A model generated the notes under the pieces. That model had not been told where the DNA came from, made no database searches, and saw nothing but the letters and a program-made list of their open reading frames with translations. From the NCBI GenBank assembly GCA_030037185.1, contig JASHRR010000440.1, forward strand, positions 1 through 20,730: DNA of 20,730 bases, written 5' to 3'. This document shows, in pieces, positions 15,380 through 20,730 of this stretch. Numbering within the stretch: position 1 is the stretch's first letter; the number at the start of each line of letters is the position of its first letter. The stretch is from Xanthobacteraceae bacterium (GTDB lineage Bacteria; Pseudomonadota; Alphaproteobacteria; Rhizobiales; Xanthobacteraceae). Both the position numbers and the translations under genes were made by a program.

Positions 15380-16237
15380 ATGACGGGCGGTGCGATGCAC
15401 ATAAGCGGGCTGCGATCAAAGGTGCGACAAGGCCTGCAGGCCCTTAAGGTTGCCGCAATCGCTGTGGCGGTCGGCGGCGGCTTGCACAGCGCGGTGTTCG
15501 CCGCCGAGCAAGCGGACCCTTGGCCGGAGCTCGCCCGCGATATTTTCAACGGGCGCAATCTTCAGGACGGCGTCTCCCTGATCGGAATCGAGATGCCTTA
15601 TCGTGCAGAGGACGCCGCGATCGTTCCGGTCACGCTGCGTACGACACTGCCGCCCGGCGATGCTCGCACCGTCAAGGCGATCACTCTCGTCATCGACCAA
15701 AACCCGGCACCGGTCGCGGCGACCTTCCAGATCGGCGCCGGCGTGACCATGATCTCGACGCGCGTGCGCGTCGATTCCTACACCAATGTGCATGCAGTCG
15801 CCGAGCTGAGCGATGGTCAGCTTTACGCTTCTGCGGTGTTCGTGAAAGCTTCCGGAGGCTGCTCGGCGCCCGCCGCAAAGAACGCGGATGAGGCCAGCGC
15901 CAACTTGGGGCAGATGCGGTTTCGGCAGTTCGCCAGACCCGCCGACGGACCGGTGAGCGGCCCACGCGAAGCGCAGATCATGATTCGCCATCCCAACAAT
16001 TCCGGCCTGCAGCGCGATCAGGTGACGTTGCTGTACGTCCCGGCGTTTTTTGTAAGGGAATTGCGCGTGTGGCAAGGCGACGACCTGGTGCTGTCAATGG
16101 ACGGCGGGATTTCGATCTCCGAGGACCCCAATATCCGGTTCAACTACCTGCCCAACGGGGCGACACGCTTCCGCGCCGAGGCGGTCGATACGGACGGCCA
16201 TGTATTCAAAGGCGAGTGGCCCATCGCGGCGATGTGA
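15380..16237 (+). CDS. Quinoprotein dehydrogenase-associated SoxYZ-like carrier protein
   Basis: A 285-residue exported protein fusing a SoxY-like and a SoxZ-like half (TIGR04557-like). Signal peptide ~residues 23-42 (KVAAIAVAVGGGLHSAVFAA). The SoxY half starts DPWPELARDIFNGRNLQDG and ends at the swinging-arm motif SGGCSAP with Cys161. In true SoxY the motif lies at the very C-terminus; here it joins the SoxZ half (AQIMIRHPNNSGLQRDQ through FNYLPNGATRFRAEAVDTDG). No sox oxidation genes are nearby, so a carrier role in quinoprotein maturation or a periplasmic thiol relay with the upstream hydrolase is inferred. Start ATG 15380 is 3 bp after the hydrolase stop. Confidence 0.9.
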   Translation: MTGGAMHISGLRSKVRQGLQALKVAAIAVAVGGGLHSAVFAAEQADPWPELARDIFNGRNLQDGVSLIGIEMPYRAEDAAIVPVTLRTTLPPGDARTVKAITLVIDQNPAPVAATFQIGAGVTMISTRVRVDSYTNVHAVAELSDGQLYASAVFVKASGGCSAPAAKNADEASANLGQMRFRQFARPADGPVSGPREAQIMIRHPNNSGLQRDQVTLLYVPAFFVRELRVWQGDDLVLSMDGGISISEDPNIRFNYLPNGATRFRAEAVDTDGHVFKGEWPIAAM

Positions 16238-16359
16238 CGGTCGGCAGCGCCGGGTTGTCCCGGTCATCGACGTTTTCTCGCCGAACCCGCGCCAGGAAGG
16301 CGCGCGGCCGCGACAAGCGCCGGCATCGCCAAGCGCAGCAGGGTCTGACCGAATTCCGG

Positions 16360-16716
16360 CTAGAAGCAGCGCACTTCGGCTTCGGCCTGAGCGCGGCGCA
16401 GTTCATCGACCGCCGCCCTGGCATATTCAGTCGAGCGGAATTGAGTGCCGAGCGCCCCCGGCACCTGGACCATCCTGAGCACCGTTTCGGCAGTGACGTA
16501 GCGTTCATACGGCAAAAGGGTGGCGATCACGTCGATCGAGCAAGCGCACTGCTCCAGGGCGCGCCGCGTTTCGCCATTGGCCTTCATGCAGCCGAACACG
16601 TAGTCGGCTCGTGCGGTGGTCGGATAATCGTTAAGGTCGTCGGCGCGCGCGGTCGAATGCGCGGCGACGGCGCATAGTGCGGCCCCGAGGCCGAAGATTG
16701 TTGCGGCGACTCCCAT
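16360..16716 (-). CDS. Small exported cysteine-containing protein, function unknown
   Basis: A 118-residue protein starting ATG 16716 with GGAGGG just upstream; a TTG one codon earlier is in frame but less likely. A signal peptide (ATIFGLGAALCAVAAHSTARA) precedes DDLNDYPTTARADYVFGCMKANG, then EQCACSIDVIATLLPYERYVTAETVLRM and a helical end terminating in Cys117. Mature cysteines at 43, 57, 59 and 117 could form two disulfides. I do not know the family name, but the composition is that of a genuine conserved periplasmic protein, and it lies convergent to the SoxYZ-like gene, suggesting a link with the quinoprotein system. Confidence 0.75.
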   Translation of the reverse strand: MGVAATIFGLGAALCAVAAHSTARADDLNDYPTTARADYVFGCMKANGETRRALEQCACSIDVIATLLPYERYVTAETVLRMVQVPGALGTQFRSTEYARAAVDELRRAQAEAEVRCF

Positions 16717-16779
16717 CAAACCCTCCCGATGGCGACTGTCGGCGCAAGCCGGCAGTTAAAACCGGTCCGTCCGAACGAC

Positions 16780-17063
16780 GCAACCCAAGCCGTACCGGTC
16801 GGCACGTTGAAGCAATCGCCAATGCTTCCAGTCGATCTGGTGAGCCTTGCCGACGACCCGCTTTCGCGCACCGCGACCCGGCCGGCCTGCACACCTTTGC
16901 GGGCACCCTTCTCGGCCCGCACCATCTCGCCAGTCTTAAAGCCGTGAACCGAGCCCATGCAATAGCCGCATGGGAAATCGTACTTATCCGACTTCGTCGG
17001 ACAGTAGGAGCCGCGCGCCGCCGTGATTGCGAGCGTCGCAACCTCCCAACCGACGAGCGTTCC
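16780..17063 (-). pseudogene. iscB: IscB relic: C-terminal fragment
   Basis: On the minus strand from 17063 the frame reads GTLVGWEVATLAITAARGSY, then FPCGYCM, then VHGFKTGEMVRAE and GVQAGRVAVRESGS, closely following the conserved IscB C-terminus (FPRGYxMRxKxVHGFxTGDMVRA and GRVAVRxSGSF). Near 16857 the frame shifts and the adjacent frame continues IDWKHWRLLQRADRYGLGC, matching the terminal GISWRHCRLLQRADGYGY. Small in-frame deletions are visible (after GYCM and after RAE). The N-terminus, RuvC and HNH parts are not recognisable upstream. It is a separate relic from that at 6087-6338: the fragments do not join in order on the minus strand. Confidence 0.85.
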
Positions 17064-17449
17064 CGCGCTGCCCGATCGCGCAGGGCCGGGATGCTCACAA
17101 CGGCAGTTGGTCCGGGTCCCTCGAGGTTGCGCGCCGATCGATTGCACAATGTAGGGCCGTGCCGCCATCGCGCACAGACCCTCCTTGCCGGACGAATTGG
17201 CAGCGCCGTTGCTCGCACAAGCTCCGGTCGCCCTCCTCCGCAAACCCACGCTCTCGGTCATGTATGCCTCTTGGGCGTCGTTAACATGGCCCTTGACAGC
17301 GATCGCCGCCGGTATCGCGGCGCCGGGATTGAAAAGGTGCGATCGGGATACGCTCTGCGGCGAGCCGACTGCAACGGGCACAGCACCAGGCGCCGAGCCC
17401 TGTGAAGAAACCCGGCGGGCCAGGAGTCTCGCTTTCGAGAGCACACCAC
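17064..17449. other. Region between fhcC and the IscB relic, no gene recognised
   Basis: The minus-strand frame continuous with the IscB fragment is open back to 17453, but its sequence (for example SNGAANSSGKEGLCAMAARP) resembles neither IscB nor any family I know. It may be the eroded middle of the IscB gene or the 3' flank of the fhc operon. Confidence 0.4.
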
Positions 17450-18274
17450 TCATTGCCTTTCCACCGACGAAGGCAAAAAAATCTCTCCCTGCCCGAGCGT
17501 CGCCATGTCGCCGACGAACCGTCGCAGAGGCCGACCCAGGAGCTTGGCGGCGCGCGCACTGTAACCATCGATGAAAGCCGCCATCAGCCTGGTGGCAATG
17601 AGATCGTGCACGCCGCAGTCGATGAACGTCGGCGACAGGCTGGCGGCCCCGGTGCCCAGCACGATCGTTCCCCGCTTCATCAAGTAGCCGGGCAGCGCCC
17701 CGCTGCGGCCCACTACCACCAGGGTGCCGGCGATCATGCGGCTGCCGGCATAAACGCCGGCGTCGCCCTCTACGACGATCGTGCCGCGGCGCATGCGGTC
17801 GCCGGCGCGCTCGCCGGCTGAGCCGCGCACGTGTACGATGCCGCCGCGCATTCCGGCGCCCTCGCCCGCGAACGGTCCGCCCAGGCGGTCACCGGCGTCG
17901 CCAAAAATCTCGAACGTGCCTCCTTTCATACCGGATGCAGCCCATGGACCAACGCTGCCATGGACCGTCAGGCGCCCGCCTGTCATCAGGCGACCGGCCC
18001 GGCTGCCGATGTCACCCTCAACCGCGATCTCGCCGCCCGTCATCTGCTGGCCGATTTGGTCAAGGCGATCGCAGGCCCCCTCGATCCGGACTTGCGCGAC
18101 ATCGCCCATGCCGAGGCGGAAGATGTCCGCTACCAGTACGCGCCTGCGCGTCGTCTGCAACTCGATCCGTTCGATCTGCGCTGCCGTCATACCGGCAAGC
18201 TTGTGGGGCACCAGCGGCGCGAGATCAAGGCGCTGGTCGGGCGGTGCGCGCATGGTCAGGACCAGCGGCTTCAC
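17450..18274 (-). CDS. fhcC: FhcC, formyltransferase/hydrolase complex subunit C (formylmethanofuran dehydrogenase subunit C-like)
   Basis: A 274-residue protein dominated by a right-handed beta-helix of glycine-rich repeats (GGEIAVEGDIGSRAGRLMTGG, GGTFEIFGDAGDRLGGPFAG, GGIVHVRGSAGERAGDRM and RGTIVVEGDAGVYAGSRM), the GXXGXXXG pattern of FmdC/FhcC. In methylotrophs FhcABCD converts formyl-tetrahydromethanopterin to formate through formyl-methanofuran in the cytoplasm. The start is GTG 18274, whose last bases overlap the TGA of a short upstream frame resembling the end of fhcD. The other fhc genes are not in this window; integrase sequence lies where fhcD should be. Unless a promoter lies in the element, fhcC may be cut off from its operon promoter. 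Confidence 0.92.
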   Translation of the reverse strand: MKPLVLTMRAPPDQRLDLAPLVPHKLAGMTAAQIERIELQTTRRRVLVADIFRLGMGDVAQVRIEGACDRLDQIGQQMTGGEIAVEGDIGSRAGRLMTGGRLTVHGSVGPWAASGMKGGTFEIFGDAGDRLGGPFAGEGAGMRGGIVHVRGSAGERAGDRMRRGTIVVEGDAGVYAGSRMIAGTLVVVGRSGALPGYLMKRGTIVLGTGAASLSPTFIDCGVHDLIATRLMAAFIDGYSARAAKLLGRPLRRFVGDMATLGQGEIFLPSSVERQ

Positions 18275-18300
18275 GGCGTCAGATCCCGCAGATGGTACTT
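18271..18300 (-). pseudogene. Possible last codons of fhcD, separated from the rest of the gene
   Basis: Immediately before fhcC the minus strand encodes KYHLRDLTP and TGA, the stop overlapping the fhcC GTG start. FhcD (formyltransferase) is the usual upstream neighbour of fhcC, and its family ends in a motif like YxFHLRELL, so this looks like the C-terminus of fhcD. Upstream of 18300 the similarity stops and integrase-element sequence begins. Confidence 0.5.
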
Positions 18301-18342
18301 CTGCGTTTTAACGATTAGACTAACCATCCACCAACCTCCGCC

Positions 18343-18447
18343 AACGTACATCGACCTACAAGAAACGCTTGCAATAAGCGGATAACTTGGCCATACGTGA
18401 GTTGAGGTGCTATCCACGAACGTACACCGACGCACACCGCAAGCGTT
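18343..18447 (+). repeat. Direct and inverted repeats upstream of the integrase (candidate attachment/arm sites)
   Basis: aacgtacatcgacctaca (18343-18360) recurs as aacgtacaccgacgcaca (18419-18436), 15 of 18 identical. aacgcttgc (18364-18372) is the exact reverse complement of gcaagcgtt (18439-18447). Each unit thus carries the 18-mer followed closely by a 9-mer in opposite orientation. Repeats of this sort beside a tyrosine integrase are usually its arm-binding sites or excisionase/integrase autoregulatory sites. No tRNA is present. Confidence 0.6.
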
Positions 18448-18455
18448 GATAGGAC

Positions 18456-19730
18456 GTGATTAGAAACTTAGTAGAGGATTGCATAGCCAGGTCCATCAAC
18501 AGGCTCACCGAGCGCACCATCAAGTCCGTCAAACCGGGCCTCTATCCTGATGGTGGCGGCCTGTACCTGCAAGTTACCGAAGGTAGCGACGACAGCCTCC
18601 GGCACTCGTGGTTGTTCCGGTTCGGCACGGCCGACGCGGAGAGGGAAGCCAATCCGAGCCTAGGAAAAGAGCGCCGTATGGGCCTTGGCGCCTATCCGCA
18701 GGTCGGCCTCGCGGATGCCCGCCAACGGGCAACAGAAGCCCGCAGGCTGCGGGAGATGGGTGTGGACCCGATCACGCAGCGTGACACCCAAAAGGCTGCG
18801 CAGGTGGCTGCAGCCATCAAGGTGGCCACCTTCGACCAATGCGTTGCGGGCTATGCCGCTGACCATGGCGGGGGATGGGTCGCAAAGTACGCTCACGACT
18901 GGGCACGCTCACTTGAAATCCATGTGTCGCCGGTGTTCGGGAAGCTGCCTGTCGGCATGGTCGAGACGGCGCATGTCTTGAAGGTGCTGCGCCCTATGTG
19001 GCGCACAAAGCCTGTGCTGGCGGCGGTGCTGAGAGAGCGCATTGAGTCGGTGTTGGACTACGCGATTGCCAGCAAATATCGCTGCGCCCCCAACCCGGCG
19101 AGGCTGAAGGGGCATCTTGCCCACATCCTCGGTAAGCAGGACCACATCGCCAAGCATCACCCCGCAATGCCCTATCAGGAAGTCGCCGGCCTTGTTGCCG
19201 AACTCCGCGCCCGTGACGACCGCGATGCGCGATGCCTTGAATTGCTCATCCTCACCGCCGTCCGGTGTGATGCCGCCTGTCGGGCGCAAGCCGAGGAATT
19301 CGATCTGGTCAACAAGATTTGGACTGTTCCGCCCCAACGCTTGAAGCGCAAGGGGAAGCGCAAAGGTCTGCCGTTCCGAGTGCCGTTGAGTGACGCTGCC
19401 GTCCGGGTAATTGAGCGCACCGGCATCAAGTCAGGGCGGCTGTTTCCGGGTGCCGATCATAAGACGCTGGGGTGGGCTCATGGCCGTGCGGACGTCACGG
19501 TTCACGGATTCCGGACATCATTCAGAACCTGGGCAGGTGAGCAGACGTCCTACGCTCTGGATGTGGTCGAGACCGCGATGCAACACGTGGTCGCCGACCC
19601 CACCGAAGAGGCGTATGCACGCAGCGACCTTCTCCTCAAGCGTGCTCCGTTAATGCAGGCATGGTCGGACTGTATCAGCAGACCCGCGGCGACCGGTGAC
19701 ACGGTCGTACCGTTGCAGAGAAAGGCATAA
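18456..19730 (+). CDS. P4-type tyrosine integrase of a genomic island
   Basis: A 424-residue tyrosine recombinase. The N-terminal ~100 residues are the DUF4102-like arm domain (RLTERTIKSVKPGLYPDGGG and LGAYPQVGLADARQRATEAR), then a core-binding domain, then the catalytic domain with Arg270, His350-x-x-Arg353 (HGFRTSFRTW), His377 and Tyr387 (EEAYARSDLL), so the active site is complete. After Arg270 the usual TGE is replaced by CDA. GTG 18456 is the only in-frame start upstream. The expected start MARSINRLTE falls at 18483, where the codon is ATA; AGAGG lies at ideal spacing from it, which suggests a mutated ATG and possibly poor translation. It integrates or excises the element whose left end is at the fhcD/fhcC junction. 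Confidence 0.88.
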   Translation: MIRNLVEDCIARSINRLTERTIKSVKPGLYPDGGGLYLQVTEGSDDSLRHSWLFRFGTADAEREANPSLGKERRMGLGAYPQVGLADARQRATEARRLREMGVDPITQRDTQKAAQVAAAIKVATFDQCVAGYAADHGGGWVAKYAHDWARSLEIHVSPVFGKLPVGMVETAHVLKVLRPMWRTKPVLAAVLRERIESVLDYAIASKYRCAPNPARLKGHLAHILGKQDHIAKHHPAMPYQEVAGLVAELRARDDRDARCLELLILTAVRCDAACRAQAEEFDLVNKIWTVPPQRLKRKGKRKGLPFRVPLSDAAVRVIERTGIKSGRLFPGADHKTLGWAHGRADVTVHGFRTSFRTWAGEQTSYALDVVETAMQHVVADPTEEAYARSDLLLKRAPLMQAWSDCISRPAATGDTVVPLQRKA

Positions 19731-19734
19731 CCCG

Positions 19735-19970
19735 ATGGTGTATACCCTTGTGGTAATCGTCTTCGGCCCGACTGGAACCCCGCGGTCACAACAGTGCCGG
19801 GCTTCACCAGCGATTACGCCTGCTTCGAGGCGCAAACTCATCTAGCCGAAAGCAACGCCATCCGGTCCAAGCAGGGCAAAGCCGAGCAGAAGCCGGCGAA
19901 GATGGGTGCGTTGGCGAAGCCGACCACGCCTACCTACTACATCGACGCGGAGTGCGTAGGAGTGAAGTAG
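19735..19970 (+). pseudogene. Small hypothetical gene with one-base frameshift
   Basis: ATG 19735 opens MVYTLVVIVFGPTG, then the frame must shift by one base at about 19776 (ggaacccc) to continue NPAVTTVPGFTSDYACFEAQ and onward to TYYIDAECVGVK and TAG 19968-19970. Both halves have the composition of a single small protein of ~78 residues, with two cysteines and the VTTVPGFTS pattern seen in short proteins near such integrases. A lost A or C in the homopolymer run restores the frame. It starts 4 bases after the integrase stop. Confidence 0.65.
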
Positions 19971-19975
19971 AAATT

Positions 19976-20087
19976 CCGGGGTAACCCGGTCCAGAGACCC
20001 ACCGCATAGTGCGGAGGGCGGGACGCCAAGCCGAGGGAAAGTCGGCCTGACGCCCCCTAACCACCAGCAACCCTGAAAGGGAGGGTT
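19976..20087. other. Cluster of four short hairpins, possible structured RNA
   Basis: In 112 bases: ccggg/cccgg around a GTAA loop (19976-19989); ccgca/tgcgg around TAG, extendable by ccc/ggg past an A-A mismatch (19998-20018); gccga/tcggc (20030-20046); and aaccct/agggtt (20069-20087). No T-run follows any of them. This density looks like a folded RNA or recombination substrate rather than a simple terminator. Confidence 0.45.
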
Positions 20088-20088
20088 A

Positions 20089-20253
20089 CTAATCGCTGTT
20101 TCCGAGACTACCACCCCCACCGCCGCGTTCCAAATAGGCGACGTAACGGCCGGGCGGACCCGCAGCTGCGGCGCTTGGCATCTCCTCGACCAGGTTACAC
20201 GCCATCCAAGCCGGGTCGATGGTGGCGCTATGCTTGTTCTCCGGCCTGTTCAT
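20089..20253 (-). CDS. Small hypothetical protein, island-borne
   Basis: A 54-residue frame from ATG 20253 to TAG 20089: MNRPENKHSATIDPAWMACN and onward, ending in a glycine-rich tail (LERGGGGGSLG). Third-position G/C preference is strong and the first half looks protein-like, but there is no clear ribosome-binding site and I know no family. It ends inside the margin of the hairpin cluster. Moderately doubtful. Confidence 0.35.
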   Translation of the reverse strand: MNRPENKHSATIDPAWMACNLVEEMPSAAAAGPPGRYVAYLERGGGGGSLGNSD

Positions 20254-20276
20254 TTCATTCGGTGCTGGATTGATTT

Positions 20277-20353
20277 GGGGCCGTAGAACCTAGCCTTATC
20301 GAGTTGGCGGGCGGGCTAGGCTGATCCCCGAACGCGCAGTCTGCACACTGCGC
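20277..20353. other. Two adjacent strong hairpins upstream of the next gene
   Basis: cctagcc (20289-20295) pairs with ggctagg (20314-20320), enclosed by gggg/cccc (20277-20280 with 20326-20329). gcgcagt (20334-20340) pairs with actgcgc (20347-20353) around a six-base loop. They lie 50 bases before the start codon at 20404 and could be a terminator pair, operator or recombination site. Confidence 0.45.
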
Positions 20354-20403
20354 TGCCCGTCGCCTCCCTCCATTTGTGCAGTATGGCTCGTGCAGGAGCG
20401 ACG

Positions 20404-20730
20404 ATGTCCCTGGAAGACGACACTCCTACGCAGAGTGAGGAGGCATAACACGAATTTATCCAGCGAGCAAAAGGAACGCTCCCGGAGAAAATTACAGCGG
20501 ATGAGCTAGACGCGCTGAATGAAGGCCTACGCTTCCTTTTTACCACACTGCGTGCAGCTCGCAGGTTTCAGCAGCAGCGGGGAGGTAATGACCGCCAGTG
20601 GGTTAAGACTGCCCTATACGCAGTCTGGAATTTCGTCACCCTATTCAAGCAGCCATACTTGCACCTGGACATACCTTTTGAGAAGCTGACTGATGTCCTC
20701 AATGCACTCGACGTTGGGCACATTGCCCCC
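20404..20730 (+). pseudogene. Helical hypothetical protein gene interrupted by an early stop, continues past window
   Basis: AGGAG at 20394-20398 is ideally placed for ATG 20404, which reads MSLEDDTPTQSEEA and then TAA (20446-20448). The same frame stays open for the remaining 94 codons to the window end, with typical coding sequence: HEFIQRAKGTLPEKITADEL, LNEGLRFLFTTLRAARRFQQ, then KTALYAVWNFVTLFKQPYLH. Replacing TAA by CAA (a C-to-T change) would restore one continuous protein. No start codon with a ribosome-binding site follows the stop closely. I do not recognise the family. Confidence 0.6.

Noticed and set aside
16716..17453. 245-codon minus-strand open frame as an intact gene
   Set aside because: Only the last third resembles a protein (IscB C-terminus), and that match needs a frameshift to finish; the upstream part is unrecognisable.
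18300..18455. tRNA gene as the integrase attachment site
   Set aside because: No cloverleaf or T-loop sequence (GTTCGAATC-like) is visible near the integrase; the fhcD end is the better candidate.
19976..20087. CRISPR array
   Set aside because: The repeats are hairpin arms of differing sequence, not regularly spaced identical direct repeats.
19842..20120. 92-codon minus-strand frame across the hairpin cluster
   Set aside because: It lies over palindromic sequence and antisense to the frameshifted small gene, with no ribosome-binding site.

Overview
The window is high-GC DNA with dense, strongly GC3-biased genes. It carries the hallmarks of a methylotrophic or facultatively methylotrophic alphaproteobacterium, most likely Hyphomicrobiales and Bradyrhizobium- or Hyphomicrobium-like. 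That placement is inferred from gene content; no phylogeny could be run. Two modules of C1 metabolism sit side by side, and mobile-element relics are scattered between them.

Layout. (1) 1-483 is the C-terminal end of a malate/L-lactate dehydrogenase family oxidoreductase. (2) 484-1351 is a decayed IS200/IS605-type TnpB gene. (3) 1382-3891 is a plus-strand operon of archaeal-type cofactor genes: a DmrB-like flavoprotein, a dihydropteroate-synthase-related DUF6513 protein and a DUF447 protein. (4) 3892-4200 holds a short relic resembling the tail of a second TnpB element. (5) 4205-6001 is a minus-strand pair, an MfnE-like kinase and a fused MfnB-FolB protein, for methanofuran and pterin synthesis. 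(6) 6087-6600 is the N-terminal and HNH remnant of an IscB gene with its probable omega-RNA. (7) 6780-16237 is a complete lanthanide methanol dehydrogenase (XoxF) neighbourhood: substrate-binding protein, YVTN propeller, an unknown periplasmic coiled-coil protein, CXXCW protein, XoxJ, XoxG, XoxF, metallo-hydrolase and SoxYZ-like carrier. (8) 16360-16716 is a small cysteine-containing periplasmic protein. (9) 16780-17063 is a C-terminal IscB remnant. (10) 17450-18274 is fhcC, preceded by what looks like the last nine codons of fhcD. (11) 18300-20730 is the start of an integrated element with a P4-type tyrosine recombinase, in which the integrase start and two further reading frames carry point lesions.

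How the genes work together. XoxF oxidises methanol to formaldehyde or formate in the periplasm using PQQ and a lanthanide, and passes electrons to XoxG. XoxJ, the substrate-binding protein, the propeller, the CXXCW protein, the relay hydrolase and the SoxYZ-like carrier are genes that regularly accompany PQQ dehydrogenases. In the cytoplasm, formaldehyde is carried on tetrahydromethanopterin and methanofuran; the dmrB, DUF6513, DUF447, mfnE and mfnB-folB products make or reduce these cofactors. FhcC belongs to the formyltransferase/hydrolase complex that releases formate from formyl-methanofuran.

The most notable signal is that RNA-guided nuclease relics (one clear TnpB, one possible TnpB tail and two separate IscB fragments) lie at the joints between the C1 gene blocks. 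In addition, an integrase element appears to have entered the fhc operon at the fhcD/fhcC junction.
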